NCBI GenBank assembly: GCA_030442035.1
Contig: JAUJEA010000012.1
Coordinates: forward strand, 186,001 to 250,000
Direction of reading: 5' to 3'
Length of the DNA: 64,000 bases
From: Splendidivirga corallicola
GTDB lineage: Bacteria > Bacteroidota > Bacteroidia > Cytophagales > Cyclobacteriaceae
The position numbers and the translations under genes were made by a program. Below are positions 9,644-19,241 of the stretch, piece after piece; position 1 is the first letter of the stretch, and the number at the start of each line of letters is the position of its first letter. Under the pieces are notes generated by a model, which was not told the origin of the DNA, did not search any database, and saw only the letters and a program-made list of their open reading frames with translations.

Positions 9644-11830
9644 TTACTGCTTCACAGGATTACGACAGGGCAACTCCTTCATGATCCCCTTTCTATAATT
9701 ACCCGCGATTGGCGTTCTGCCACGTAAATCACTATTTTTTGGAACCATTTTAAAACCTTGTTTGGTGCAATTATTGGCATCGGTGACAAGCGCGGAAAAC
9801 TGGCTGCCTCCTCTGACCAATTTTGAGAGCTTCCCTCCATCTTTTGTTTTGATGAGTTTTTCATTTTTAAAAAGTTGCATTGTATAAGTGGGTACTCCGC
9901 CATAGGCTCGAAATTCCAACAATTTGAAAGGATCAGGTTTTGTAAATACTTTGGGAGAAATGTCCAGTTTGAGTTTGGGAGGTTCCTTAATATCAAATGT
10001 AATAAGGCTTTCACAACCAATACGGTCTGTAATAGATAAGGATATTAATCCGGGCCCAAGAGCATCCCGGTTATAAGCAGTTGATCCGTCACTCCATCGG
10101 ATGTTATAGGGTGAATTGCCACCATTTATTTCTGTGATGAAGATTTCTCCATTATTGTCTCCATAACAACAGATATGATAACCGTTATAATTAGAACTAT
10201 CATATTTAATTGTGATGGGATCAGGTTCTAACAACTCTATGTCCTTATTCACAGAACAGTTATTCTGATCGGTGATTGTCAGGTTGTAAAAACCTGCACC
10301 GAGATTATTTATAAAAGGGGAATTTTGTCGGTGCCTATCTCCCAAACTATAAGTATAAGGAGCGTTTCCTCCGGATGCTTCAACGGTTATCGTACCATCA
10401 CTACCGCCCGGACAAGTGAGATTCGTAGATTGGACCGCAGCATCAATCGGTTCAGGTTCTTCAATTTTAAAAGTGAGTAAAGAGCAGCCGGATTTATTGC
10501 TTATTTTAACATTATGATCTCCTTTTCGGAGATTATTCACTTGATTGGTAGTAGCTCCATTTGACCACAGCATGTCATAATACTTCAGTAGATTGTTACT
10601 TTTCATTTTGACCGATGCTGTGCCGTCAGCACCATTAAAACAAGTTACATCAGTCGAGATAATATCGGCCTTGACCCCTTCAGGTTCATAGAGTGTTGCC
10701 ACTATTTTCTTTTCGCAACCCATTTGATCAAAGATTGTTGCCTGGTAATCTCCGGCCTTCAAGCCTTGTCGACTGGCACCAACTTCGCCATCATTCCATA
10801 TCACCCTGTACGGAGGAACACCTCCCTTGATATCAACCGCAAGGAAACCATCATTGGCCCCATTGCAGCTTATATTGAAGCCATTTTTGAAGGAGGATAT
10901 ATCAACTGAAGCATTGATAATTTTTGGTTTAATAATTTCCTCTACCTGCAATGTAACCTCACAACCGGTTACACTTGTGAGCGTGCAGTAATAGTCCTTG
11001 TCCAATTCATCGCTATCAACCTTAATGCTTCTGCTTTTTTCGCCGGTATTCCAGAGATAATTAAACCCTTCCGGAGCAGTGATCGTTGCATAATCATCTC
11101 CAGGGCAATATTTAACTTTCAGTTCCAAACGTGCGTGTCTGGCATTCAGATAGGCATAACCAAAATGCGCTTTCCTTTTACAGTCATAAGTACTGAATTC
11201 TATGGAAATTTTTCTACCCATAAGATGCGTTAGATCAATACCCACCGAAGTCCAGGTTTTATACCTGACTTCAGCATCTTTTTTATTCCTGTGCCCTTTA
11301 TATGTTTTAAAACCGGGAATATCCTCGGCAGCTACTACTTTATAATATCCACATTTATCATCAAATATTTTTCCATTTTCAGTTACAATGATTTCAAATT
11401 TGGGTTGATCTTCAGGATCATGCCCGGGATCCTCCAGTACAATAGCATATTGGTATAAAAAGAGTGATGATTCCGGTGTGACTTTGAAAGTATACGTGAT
11501 TTTTTCAGCTTGTGCATTCACATCGTCGTTCCCCAAACGGTATGAACTGCGGCTACCTGGTGCCAGCACAGGAATCTCATCATAGGAATAAGGATCATAC
11601 ATCAAAGTATCCGTAATCAACTTGTGCCGGTTAGACCTTCTTCCTTCATGGTCAATAGTATCATAATGGCCATAAAAGAATCTGAAATTGGATATGTCTG
11701 AAAGAATGTCCTGAGAAAACAAATCTGGTGAGAGGAATGGCACCAGCAAGGTGATTAAAAATATATTTCGAAGAGATTTAATGGAATAATATAGTGCCAC
11801 CTTAGGCTTTAGGGCAGTTTGGAACGTCAT
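9644..11830 (-). CDS. Secreted protein with SprB repeats
   Basis: The protein has 728 residues. An unusually long N-terminal region (1-40) holds a hydrophobic core and ends ...DLFSQ, consistent with export. Residues 41-300 form a beta-rich N-terminal region ending in a PKD-like Cys-containing module. Four SprB-type repeats follow (about 306-383, 388-460, 463-537, 541-617), each with a C-x-G-x-(D/N)G-x-I/A pattern, SGG-x-PY and a GC-E motif. A decayed fifth is at 620-695. SprB repeats occur in Bacteroidota gliding adhesins and other surface proteins. The C-terminus is basic and Cys-containing and does not look like a standard type A or B T9SS sorting domain, so the final location is uncertain. 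Adhesion or motility support is inferred from the family only. Confidence 0.85.
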   Translation of the reverse strand: MTFQTALKPKVALYYSIKSLRNIFLITLLVPFLSPDLFSQDILSDISNFRFFYGHYDTIDHEGRRSNRHKLITDTLMYDPYSYDEIPVLAPGSRSSYRLGNDDVNAQAEKITYTFKVTPESSLFLYQYAIVLEDPGHDPEDQPKFEIIVTENGKIFDDKCGYYKVVAAEDIPGFKTYKGHRNKKDAEVRYKTWTSVGIDLTHLMGRKISIEFSTYDCKRKAHFGYAYLNARHARLELKVKYCPGDDYATITAPEGFNYLWNTGEKSRSIKVDSDELDKDYYCTLTSVTGCEVTLQVEEIIKPKIINASVDISSFKNGFNISCNGANDGFLAVDIKGGVPPYRVIWNDGEVGASRQGLKAGDYQATIFDQMGCEKKIVATLYEPEGVKADIISTDVTCFNGADGTASVKMKSNNLLKYYDMLWSNGATTNQVNNLRKGDHNVKISNKSGCSLLTFKIEEPEPIDAAVQSTNLTCPGGSDGTITVEASGGNAPYTYSLGDRHRQNSPFINNLGAGFYNLTITDQNNCSVNKDIELLEPDPITIKYDSSNYNGYHICCYGDNNGEIFITEINGGNSPYNIRWSDGSTAYNRDALGPGLISLSITDRIGCESLITFDIKEPPKLKLDISPKVFTKPDPFKLLEFRAYGGVPTYTMQLFKNEKLIKTKDGGKLSKLVRGGSQFSALVTDANNCTKQGFKMVPKNSDLRGRTPIAGNYRKGIMKELPCRNPVKQ

Positions 11831-12057
11831 GGGATTTAGGGGTTATTTTTTATTAAACGAAAAAATGTTCCATAAATTTCTTATTTAGAGCAGTTTATAA
11901 TGTAATTAGAAGGGTAAATGAGGTAGTCTCGGGGGCATTTGAATGACTTCCTTTGTATCGACTAATGTGAAGTTGACTTCAATTTATTCTTTTATGATCA
12001 TTTAATTCTGAGCTGATAATCAGTTTTTTATCACCTGCGTAACGGAGTGGTGATCAA

Positions 12058-13431
12058 TCATTGAATGCTTCTAATCCATCCTATTTGACCCATTGAAGTT
12101 TTAATGTACCAATAAGCTTTGTGTTTCCCCAAAACAGAAACTTGCTCTCCTATGTTCAGACGTTTTTTGGTTAATGAGGTCACCTTTGGCGCTTCAAGCA
12201 ATTCTATGATCTGTTTTCCCTCAATTTCCAGAATTGGTTGCTTCACTATTTCTGTTTTGCTTTCGTGAACATAACCTATCATATTATCGGGCATTTGAAC
12301 CTTATAAAAGGAAGTATTGGCGCCAATGACTTTCATGATATCATGTTGCTTCAATGTATCCAGTAAAACCGTTTCGTTTGCCAGATCAGCTTTTAGAAAG
12401 AGTTTTTGTTTGGCCCTTATCCAATTTCCTAAAAGCTCGACATCCGCTTCCAGATCCTCAACATCAATGCTCGTTTCGGCAATGAAATGAAAGGGATTGA
12501 CAGGGCCTCTGGAATAAATGCCAAAGTGAAGGTGAGGTGGTGTTCTTCTGGCGTTACCTGTATTGCCAACGGTACCAATGGTATCCCCAGGTTGAACTTT
12601 TGTATTTCTTGACACTAACTGATCTTCCAAATGAGCAAAATAGAGATGTTGATTTCTTTTGGAATCGAATAACCATATGACCCTTCCTCCAAGTTTAGTG
12701 GTATCAACTCTCCGAATATAACCCTCTGTCGGTGCTATGATCGGCGTATGTCTTTTAGCAAAAATATCCACCCCATGGTGATCTCTTCTTCCACCATCTC
12801 TCGGATCTCCAAAAAAACTTCTGATGGCCTGACTGTTTTTTCCGGCAACCGGAAAGACAAGAGCTGCGACTTTTTTGATACTTATGGTAAATTTTCCACC
12901 TCTTAATAATTCGGACTGAAACCTTAAAATATAATGAGCATCTCTTCTGGGTTCAAAACCCAATTGGTAAGTATATTGATCCGCGGAAGCCACATGTTTC
13001 CAATCCTTTAGCGAATCATTGTTAATCCTGTATAAGTCAATAAAAAGCTTTAACGAATCCGGCAATGCTGCCTTGACATCGATCATAACTTTTTGTCCTC
13101 TTTTAACATCAAACCTGTATCCGATGGATTCTGCTTTGGATGGATCCAGATAGACAGTTTCTTCAAAAGGTGAGGAAATTTGGACAGGGTGCTCTAATGC
13201 ATACTTCGCAGCCTTTTTCCAATCTTTGACCAAAGCTGTTCCATTTAAATTAGCCAATTCCAGGGCATAAGCATACGCTTCATGATCTGTTCTGGGATAA
13301 AATGGTTTCGGAACAATTTCATCAGTACAGGAAGTGAATAAGGATAGAAAAAAAATAAGTGATAACAGTGAAGATAAAGATCGAATGATATCTCTGAATC
13401 CTATATCGTGCTGAGTTTGTCCGGGTTTCAA
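12058..13431 (-). CDS. Lipoprotein M23 (LytM) metallopeptidase with C-terminal SH3 domains
   Basis: The protein has 457 residues. Its N-terminus carries a lipobox (LFTSC, Cys35), so it is probably lipid-anchored facing the periplasm. Residues 36-190 are a beta-rich segment. The LytM domain spans about 194-315 with zinc ligands H217 and D221 (HHGVD) and H301 (HLHFG) and catalytic H266 (YFAHLE). Two SH3-like segments follow to the C-terminus (the last ends GQIGWIRSIQ). All ligands are present, so it should be an active endopeptidase cutting peptidoglycan cross-links. The only in-frame start that keeps the signal sequence is a TTG at 13431; no ATG lies upstream before a stop. It is divergent from msrA, with 205 bp between them. 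Confidence 0.9.
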   Translation of the reverse strand: MKPGQTQHDIGFRDIIRSLSSLLSLIFFLSLFTSCTDEIVPKPFYPRTDHEAYAYALELANLNGTALVKDWKKAAKYALEHPVQISSPFEETVYLDPSKAESIGYRFDVKRGQKVMIDVKAALPDSLKLFIDLYRINNDSLKDWKHVASADQYTYQLGFEPRRDAHYILRFQSELLRGGKFTISIKKVAALVFPVAGKNSQAIRSFFGDPRDGGRRDHHGVDIFAKRHTPIIAPTEGYIRRVDTTKLGGRVIWLFDSKRNQHLYFAHLEDQLVSRNTKVQPGDTIGTVGNTGNARRTPPHLHFGIYSRGPVNPFHFIAETSIDVEDLEADVELLGNWIRAKQKLFLKADLANETVLLDTLKQHDIMKVIGANTSFYKVQMPDNMIGYVHESKTEIVKQPILEIEGKQIIELLEAPKVTSLTKKRLNIGEQVSVLGKHKAYWYIKTSMGQIGWIRSIQ

Positions 13432-13636
13432 TTGATCTTGAGTATTGACCTAAATCGTAATAAGATACGAAATTTTGTGAAAATGGATTTGTAATTTTCC
13501 TTGGAGCAGAGTCCGGATCATTAAACTCAAGGAGTGGCTCACTGTCATTCTAATGACAATTTGCAAAAATAAACCGTCAACTATCCAACCATAGCAATAT
13601 TCCAGCGTAAGTATCATCAAATTTAAAACACTTGGC

Positions 13637-14302
13637 ATGTTTAGAAAGGGACCCATAAAGCTTTTTATTTCAGTATTTTTTTTAAGCTGGAGCCTGGTTT
13701 CCTGCGCTCAGGATAATAGTGCTCATCAAAAGGAACTTCAATTAAGCAAACAGGATGGTATGGAACTAGCAACATTTGGTACAGGATGCTTCTGGTGTAC
13801 AGAGGCTATTTTTCAGGATTTGGAAGGCGTAACTTCAGCGATCTCAGGATATTCCGGAGGAACTGTTGACAATCCCACATACAGAGAGGTGTGTAATGAA
13901 ACAACCGGACATGCAGAGGTCATACAGATAACATACGATCCCAAAAAAATTAGCTTTGCGGAATTATTGGAAGTTTTTTGGCAAACACATGATCCAACAA
14001 CTCTAAACCGTCAGGGTAATGATGTAGGAACGCAATACCGCTCAGCCATCTTCTATCATAACGAAGAACAAAGGGAATTAGCGGAGAAATATAAAAAAGA
14101 ACTTGATGCCTCCGGAGCCTGGAATGATCCGATTGTTACAGAGATAACTGCCTTTAAGAAGTTCTTTCCGGCAGAGGATTATCATCAGAATTACTACAAT
14201 CTAAATGGAAGTCAGCCTTATTGCACCTTCGTAATTAAGCCTAAGGTTGAAAAATTCAGAAAAGTATTTAAGGATAAACTAAAAAAAGAAAATAAAATTT
14301 AA
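13637..14302 (+). CDS. msrA: Peptide-methionine (S)-S-oxide reductase, lipoprotein form
   Basis: The 221-residue protein reduces methionine-S-sulfoxide in oxidised proteins. The catalytic Cys51 is in the GCFWC motif, followed by E56. The family blocks GYSGG, GHAEV, DPTTLNRQGND and YHQNYY are all present. A lipobox (LVSC, Cys23) precedes the domain, so this MsrA acts at the envelope rather than in the cytoplasm, repairing exported proteins. There is no MsrB domain or adjacent msrB. A hairpin terminator follows at 14351-14390. Confidence 0.95.
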   Translation: MFRKGPIKLFISVFFLSWSLVSCAQDNSAHQKELQLSKQDGMELATFGTGCFWCTEAIFQDLEGVTSAISGYSGGTVDNPTYREVCNETTGHAEVIQITYDPKKISFAELLEVFWQTHDPTTLNRQGNDVGTQYRSAIFYHNEEQRELAEKYKKELDASGAWNDPIVTEITAFKKFFPAEDYHQNYYNLNGSQPYCTFVIKPKVEKFRKVFKDKLKKENKI

Positions 14303-14350
14303 AGGGTAGAATTTTCATATATCATAGTTTAGGTAATACAGATTGTAGCA

Positions 14351-14390
14351 GGCTACAGAAGCTCCAAAACTTTTGTAGCCTTTGTTCTTT
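14351..14390 (+). terminator. Intrinsic terminator downstream of msrA
   Basis: Stem arms GGCTACA (14351-14357) and TGTAGCC (14374-14380) enclose a 16-nt loop. They are followed by the T-rich run TTTGTTCTTT, in the right orientation and about 50 bp after the msrA stop codon. Confidence 0.6.
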
Positions 14391-14693
14391 ATAACTCACC
14401 CATCTCAATATTAGACGCAATCCTACCAAACTTTTAGTGGATTGTTGGATAGTTCCAAAGTGGATTTGTCAAAATACCATGCACTGTTCTTTCAAATCAG
14501 CTTCTCACTTCATTTTGAATGTTTCCCGGCCTGTCATAACTTTGGCGCCTGATATTCCTCCATCGAAAACGGCTTAAAAAGTATTCCAGATCATATTAAG
14601 GGGCCATATTGGATTGAATGTCTTAAAACTTGTACTTCTGCAATAGTGGGGTTTTCAAATAGCTTTTTAATTGTATCAAACAAAATTTTATCT
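14391..14693. other. Intergenic region upstream of the 3-keto-disaccharide hydrolase operon
   Basis: About 300 bp without a coding region. It should contain the promoter of the downstream two-gene operon, but I see no convincing match to the Bacteroidota promoter consensus. Confidence 0.4.
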
Positions 14694-16556
14694 ATGAAGG
14701 ATCGATCGCGTTTCAAACATTATCTCTTCCTGAGCTTGCTTTTTATCATCACATTAAATCACTCAGCCGGTGCACAATCTCAAGGTGACGGCTCTGTTGT
14801 TCTTGAACTAAAAGACCTTTCTGCTTTTAAATCTAATGCTGCAAATTGGAAAATAGCGGGTGGGGTAACTGCGAGTCTTACTAAACAAAGGGTGATGAAA
14901 TCCAAACCCGGAACCGGCGTTTTGGTAAACTTACCTGATAAAAAGAATTATAGTAATCTACTCTCGACCTTTGAACATGGGGATATGGATCTTGAATTGG
15001 AATTCATGATGACAGCACATTCCAATTCCGGGATTTATCTTCAGGGACGATATGAAGTACAATTGCTTGATAGTTGGGGAGTAAAAAAGCCACGTTATGG
15101 AGATTGTGGTGGTATTTATCAAAGAAGAAGAAAAGATGGAAGCCAGTTCGAGGGGCATGCACCTATTATGAATGCCTGCAGAGCACCTGGCTTATGGCAA
15201 AAAATGAGAATTTCTTTTCAGGCTCCGAAGTTTGATGTCAATGGGAAGAAGATTGCTAATGCCAAGATTTTACAAGTAGTATTGAATGGTGTTATCATTC
15301 AGGACAATGTAGAACTTACAGGACCCACTGGCGGACCTATTTCACAAGAGGAAGCTGCTTTTGGACCCTTGATGATACAAGGTGATCATGGACCTGTAGC
15401 ATTCAGAAACATTAAATATATCAGTTTCGACAAGAAGGCTCCTTCATTGTCAGACCTGAGTTACAAACTGTATACAAGCGAGATACCCAGATTGATCAAC
15501 TATGATTTTGAAGGCATTGCACATGAAATGGGTACGCTTAGTAATCTGACCTGGGAAGTGACTCCAGGCAATCATAATTATGCTTTGGTAATTAAAGGTA
15601 AGATTGAAATAAATGATCCGGGCGATTATAAATTTTATATACAGGCCGGTGGTAATAGCTCTCTTAAGGTTGATGGAGAAAATGTGATAGGCAAAAGATG
15701 GACCCAGACTTTTAGTCCTGCAAGGGGAGGAGCGGTTAGTTTAAGCCAGGGTTCGCATGATCTGGAGATCGTATACGGTAATTTTGATAGTTGGCTTCCT
15801 TCCGGACTTGGTGTTTGGATAGAAGGCCCTGGAATAAGAAGGTCACCTTTGCATGCAAAAAGTTCGTTGTCCATCCAAAGGGTTATCAATCCGATTTTAG
15901 TCAACGCACCGGAACCAACAATTTTGAGAAGCTTTGTGGATTATTTTGAGGACGAGGATTCCAAGGCACAAACTATGACCCATGCCATCAATGTTGGTGG
16001 GCCGGATCAGATACACTTTACCTACAATCCGGGGGCCGGGAATATGGTACATGTCTGGAAAGGAAGGTTTCTGGATGCAACACCCATGTGGAGCAGCAGG
16101 GGAAATGGTAAGTCTGTACCGCTTGGAAGTAAATTAAATCTTGAAAACGAACCCGTAGTGGCCAGACTGGCTGGCATGAATGAACAATGGCCAAAATCCG
16201 GGGATAAGACACAATATATTCCTAAAGGTTATGAAATAAATCAAACCGGATATCCTGTTTTTAAATATGTTCTCAATGGTTCGGAAATCAGAGATGATAT
16301 TCAAATTAAAGAAGGAAAATACCTGACAAGACAGTTGAATTTTAACCAAAGTGGAAATCAGCAATATGTACGGTTGGCAAAAGGGAAACAGATTGAGTTG
16401 CTGGAAAAAAACCTCTACAACATTGACGACCTTACCTACTATGTTAAAATTGAAGAAACAGCTGGTGCGAAGCCAATTATTCGAAATATTGAAGGTGGCC
16501 AGGAACTATTACTACCTGTGCAGGGTACGAAGGTTCGATATTCATTGATATGGTAG
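14694..16556 (+). CDS. Secreted DUF1080/3-keto-disaccharide hydrolase domain protein with PA14-like domain
   Basis: I place the start at the ATG at 14694 rather than the GTG at 14646, because it puts a normal signal peptide (MKDRSRFKHYLFLS...GAQ) at the N-terminus and gives 620 residues. The first domain (about 30-245) is a DUF1080/PF06439 jelly roll with the family features NSGIYLQGRYEVQLLDSWG, CGGIY, APGLWQ and GPLMIQGDHGPVAFRNI. A PA14-like carbohydrate-binding beta sandwich follows (about 260-390), then an unassigned C-terminal beta-rich region. PF06439 proteins act on 3-keto-glycosides or bind glycans. The gene is 25 bp upstream of the propeller-azurin gene, so they are probably cotranscribed. 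Confidence 0.85.
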   Translation: MKDRSRFKHYLFLSLLFIITLNHSAGAQSQGDGSVVLELKDLSAFKSNAANWKIAGGVTASLTKQRVMKSKPGTGVLVNLPDKKNYSNLLSTFEHGDMDLELEFMMTAHSNSGIYLQGRYEVQLLDSWGVKKPRYGDCGGIYQRRRKDGSQFEGHAPIMNACRAPGLWQKMRISFQAPKFDVNGKKIANAKILQVVLNGVIIQDNVELTGPTGGPISQEEAAFGPLMIQGDHGPVAFRNIKYISFDKKAPSLSDLSYKLYTSEIPRLINYDFEGIAHEMGTLSNLTWEVTPGNHNYALVIKGKIEINDPGDYKFYIQAGGNSSLKVDGENVIGKRWTQTFSPARGGAVSLSQGSHDLEIVYGNFDSWLPSGLGVWIEGPGIRRSPLHAKSSLSIQRVINPILVNAPEPTILRSFVDYFEDEDSKAQTMTHAINVGGPDQIHFTYNPGAGNMVHVWKGRFLDATPMWSSRGNGKSVPLGSKLNLENEPVVARLAGMNEQWPKSGDKTQYIPKGYEINQTGYPVFKYVLNGSEIRDDIQIKEGKYLTRQLNFNQSGNQQYVRLAKGKQIELLEKNLYNIDDLTYYVKIEETAGAKPIIRNIEGGQELLLPVQGTKVRYSLIW

Positions 16557-16581
16557 TAACTCATAAAATTTAACTTTGAAA

Positions 16582-18684
16582 ATGATCTATTTTAAAAATA
16601 TAAAACTTTATCTGTTAATAATTTGCCTGACCTGTTCATTTGGATTTGTTCAGGGACAGGGCAATGCTTCAATCCAAAAAGAAGGAGATTATTACAAAAT
16701 CGCTAATGTGCCAATACCTGAAGATATAATTCTTGAGGTTGGTGGCTTATGTACGTTGCCAAACGGCAATGTAGCTGTTTCAACACGACGGGGTGAAATA
16801 TGGATCGTTGAAAACCCGACCGGCCCCAAACCTTTCTATAGAAAATTTGCCAGTGGCTTACATGAGATCCTTGGATTAAGGTTCAAAGATGATGCTTTTT
16901 ATTGCGCCCAAAGAGGGGAATTAACCAAGTTGATGGATAAGAATGGTGACGGTGAGGCTGATGTATACGAAACTGTGTATGCCTGGCCACTATCCGGTCA
17001 CTATCACGAGTATTCATTCGGGCCGATCATGGCGGATGATGGCAGTATGTATGTCACGGGAAATGTAGCCTTTGGAAATCAGGAATGGTGGAGAGGAGAA
17101 AGCCGTGTTCCCTGGAGAGGTTGGACAATGTTGATTTCTCCTGATGGAAAAATGGAACCTTTTGCGACCGGCATGCGATCACCCTGTGGTATTGGTATGG
17201 TAGACGGTGAATTTTTCTATGCGGATAATCAGGGAGACTGGATGGGCTCAGGTGCTGTTGTACATGTAGAAAAAGGCGATTTTACCGGGCATCCGGCAGG
17301 GTTGAGATGGGCTGACAGGCCTGAATCTCCGGTTAAATTAACTGACGAGGAGTTATACAAGGTAGTAGATGCACGTTTCCCTCCCAAGGGTGGGCCTTAC
17401 GTTCGATTGCAAAATATCGAAGACGAAGAAGTAGTGCCTTTCTATACTTTAAAGGAGAAGTTTGCTGATGTAAAACCTCCCGCAGTATGGTTGCCACATG
17501 GGATTCTTGGAACATCTACTTCCGAAATTATTGTAGATGGAACGAAGGGTGGATTTGGCCCGTTTGAAAATCAATTACTGGTAGGTGATCAGGGACAAAG
17601 CAAGATCGTAAGAGTATTTCTGGAAAAAGTGAATGGTCAATACCAAGGTGCTTCTTTTGCTTTCAGAGAGGGTTTTCAATCCGGTGTTTTAAGAATGGCC
17701 TGGGGAGCGGATAATTCCTTGTATGTAGGGCAAACAAATAGGGGATGGGGCTCTACTGGAGAATCTCCATACGGATTGCAACGCCTTATATGGTCCGGTA
17801 AAACACCTTTTGAGATGAAGGCTGTCAGGGCTATGCCTGATGGTTTTGAGATTGAGTTTACACTTCCGGTTGATAAGAAATTGGCCTCCAATCCCGATGC
17901 TTATAGCATTACCGGCTTTACTTATAAGTACCATCCGGTTTATGGAAGCCCGGTAGTTAATGATAAAGTCTGCCACATTGTTGGTGTGAAAGTTTCTGAG
18001 GATGGGAGAAAAGTAAGACTGGTCGCTGACAGTTTAAGAACTTATTACATCCATGAAGTGAAAGCTGAAGGGGTCAAATCTCAGGATAAACAATTATCGC
18101 TTTTACATAATACAGCTTATTATACCTTGAATCAGATTCCTTCGGGTCCTAAGCTGTCTATCTCAGAATTGAGCGTGAGACCAAAAAAGATTGAGGAACC
18201 AAAGCCGGTTGTAAAGAAAAAAGCCCAACCCAAGGCTGATGTTGAAGAGAAACCAAAAACCAATGCTGTATTGGCAAAACGTCAAACGAAACTACCATCA
18301 GGTTGGGGCAAAGTGGATCAAACGATACAAATGGGTACAAAGCCAGGTTTGAAATTTGATAAAACCACCATCACAGTGAAAGCCGGTAGCAAGGTGAAAT
18401 TCACTTTTAACAATACGGATGATATGCCTCACAACTTCCTGATTGTTAAACCAGGTACGGCCAATGACGTGGGGCAGGCCGCCTTGAATTTGGGACTTAA
18501 GGCTGCTTCCATGAACTATGTTCCTAAAATGGATGAGGTATTATATCATACGGAATTGGTTTCACCGGGAGGCCATGATACCATTTATTTTATGGCTCCG
18601 GATAAGCCAGGTAAATACACTTATGTTTGTACATACCCTGGCCACTATGTTGTGATGCAGGGGACTTTGGAAGTGGTGGAATAA
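16582..18684 (+). CDS. Secreted beta-propeller protein with C-terminal azurin/plastocyanin-like copper domain
   Basis: I choose the ATG at 16582 over a TTG two codons earlier; this gives 700 residues with a signal peptide ending FVQGQ. Residues about 30-410 form a six-bladed-type propeller related to the glucose/sorbosone dehydrogenase and PVC haem-binding groups (DKNGDGEADVYE, PHGILGT, LRMAWGADNSLYVGQTNRGW). A Lys/Pro-rich linker (about 535-575) leads to a cupredoxin domain (about 580-700). Its type I copper ligands are all visible: His in MPHNF, then Cys683, His688 and Met692 with azurin spacing. The protein could pass electrons from a substrate oxidised by, or with, the upstream DUF1080 protein (inference). 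It ends just before a long hairpin. Confidence 0.87.
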   Translation: MIYFKNIKLYLLIICLTCSFGFVQGQGNASIQKEGDYYKIANVPIPEDIILEVGGLCTLPNGNVAVSTRRGEIWIVENPTGPKPFYRKFASGLHEILGLRFKDDAFYCAQRGELTKLMDKNGDGEADVYETVYAWPLSGHYHEYSFGPIMADDGSMYVTGNVAFGNQEWWRGESRVPWRGWTMLISPDGKMEPFATGMRSPCGIGMVDGEFFYADNQGDWMGSGAVVHVEKGDFTGHPAGLRWADRPESPVKLTDEELYKVVDARFPPKGGPYVRLQNIEDEEVVPFYTLKEKFADVKPPAVWLPHGILGTSTSEIIVDGTKGGFGPFENQLLVGDQGQSKIVRVFLEKVNGQYQGASFAFREGFQSGVLRMAWGADNSLYVGQTNRGWGSTGESPYGLQRLIWSGKTPFEMKAVRAMPDGFEIEFTLPVDKKLASNPDAYSITGFTYKYHPVYGSPVVNDKVCHIVGVKVSEDGRKVRLVADSLRTYYIHEVKAEGVKSQDKQLSLLHNTAYYTLNQIPSGPKLSISELSVRPKKIEEPKPVVKKKAQPKADVEEKPKTNAVLAKRQTKLPSGWGKVDQTIQMGTKPGLKFDKTTITVKAGSKVKFTFNNTDDMPHNFLIVKPGTANDVGQAALNLGLKAASMNYVPKMDEVLYHTELVSPGGHDTIYFMAPDKPGKYTYVCTYPGHYVVMQGTLEVVE

Positions 18685-18690
18685 AATTAA

Positions 18691-18748
18691 AACCAGTCTG
18701 GCTCAGTATTAATGATTACTTAGGAATGGAACTGAGGTCAGACTGGTT
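18691..18748. terminator. Bidirectional hairpin between convergent genes
   Basis: Arms AACCAGTCTG (18691-18700) and CAGACTGGTT (18739-18748) are perfectly complementary. The pairing extends through CTCAGT and ACTGAG with a small bulge. The right arm overlaps the TAA stop of the convergent DUF1801 gene. Position and symmetry suit shared termination, although there is no long T run. Confidence 0.6.
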
Positions 18749-19166
18749 ACTTTGAATATCTTTTTGAAATAGTATCAATGGATTTAACGATCATTTCTTT
18801 AAGAATATCAAGATCAATATCCTCTAATTTTTTGACATAAAGACAGCTTTTGCCAGTTTTAAATTTTCCCAGCTTAGTAAATAGCTCTTCATAGTTGCTG
18901 AAACCCGACATGATATATAAGGTGAGATTCTGCTTTCTGGGTGAAAAACCTGTAAGAAACCAATCTCCTTCCCGGCCACTATCATATTTATAATGGTAAC
19001 TGCCAAAGCCCACAATACTATTTCCCCACATCTTCGGTTCCGCATTGGTCAGGGATTTCATGATATCCATAATCACCCTGCAATCAGCACGTTGTTTATC
19101 GTCTCCTACCGCATCTATGAAGGCCTCAACGTTTCCATCATTAAGCTTAGTTTTTAATTCCGCCAT
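18747..19166 (-). CDS. DUF1801 domain protein
   Basis: A 139-residue soluble protein that matches the DUF1801 (YdhG/Fra-like) family along its full length: the segments ADCRVIMDIMKSLT, MWGNSIVGFGSYHYKY, FSPRKQNLTLYIM and GKSCLYVKKLEDID are typical. There is no signal peptide or membrane segment. The biochemical role of the family is not settled. It lies 75 bp downstream of the methyltransferase gene in the same direction. Confidence 0.85.
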   Translation of the reverse strand: MAELKTKLNDGNVEAFIDAVGDDKQRADCRVIMDIMKSLTNAEPKMWGNSIVGFGSYHYKYDSGREGDWFLTGFSPRKQNLTLYIMSGFSNYEELFTKLGKFKTGKSCLYVKKLEDIDLDILKEMIVKSIDTISKRYSK

Positions 19167-19241
19167 GTTAATAGTTTTTCAAAGAAATAATTCAATTTTC
19201 CTGAGAAATTAAACTAGCCAATTAGAATTTAAACCAATCTA

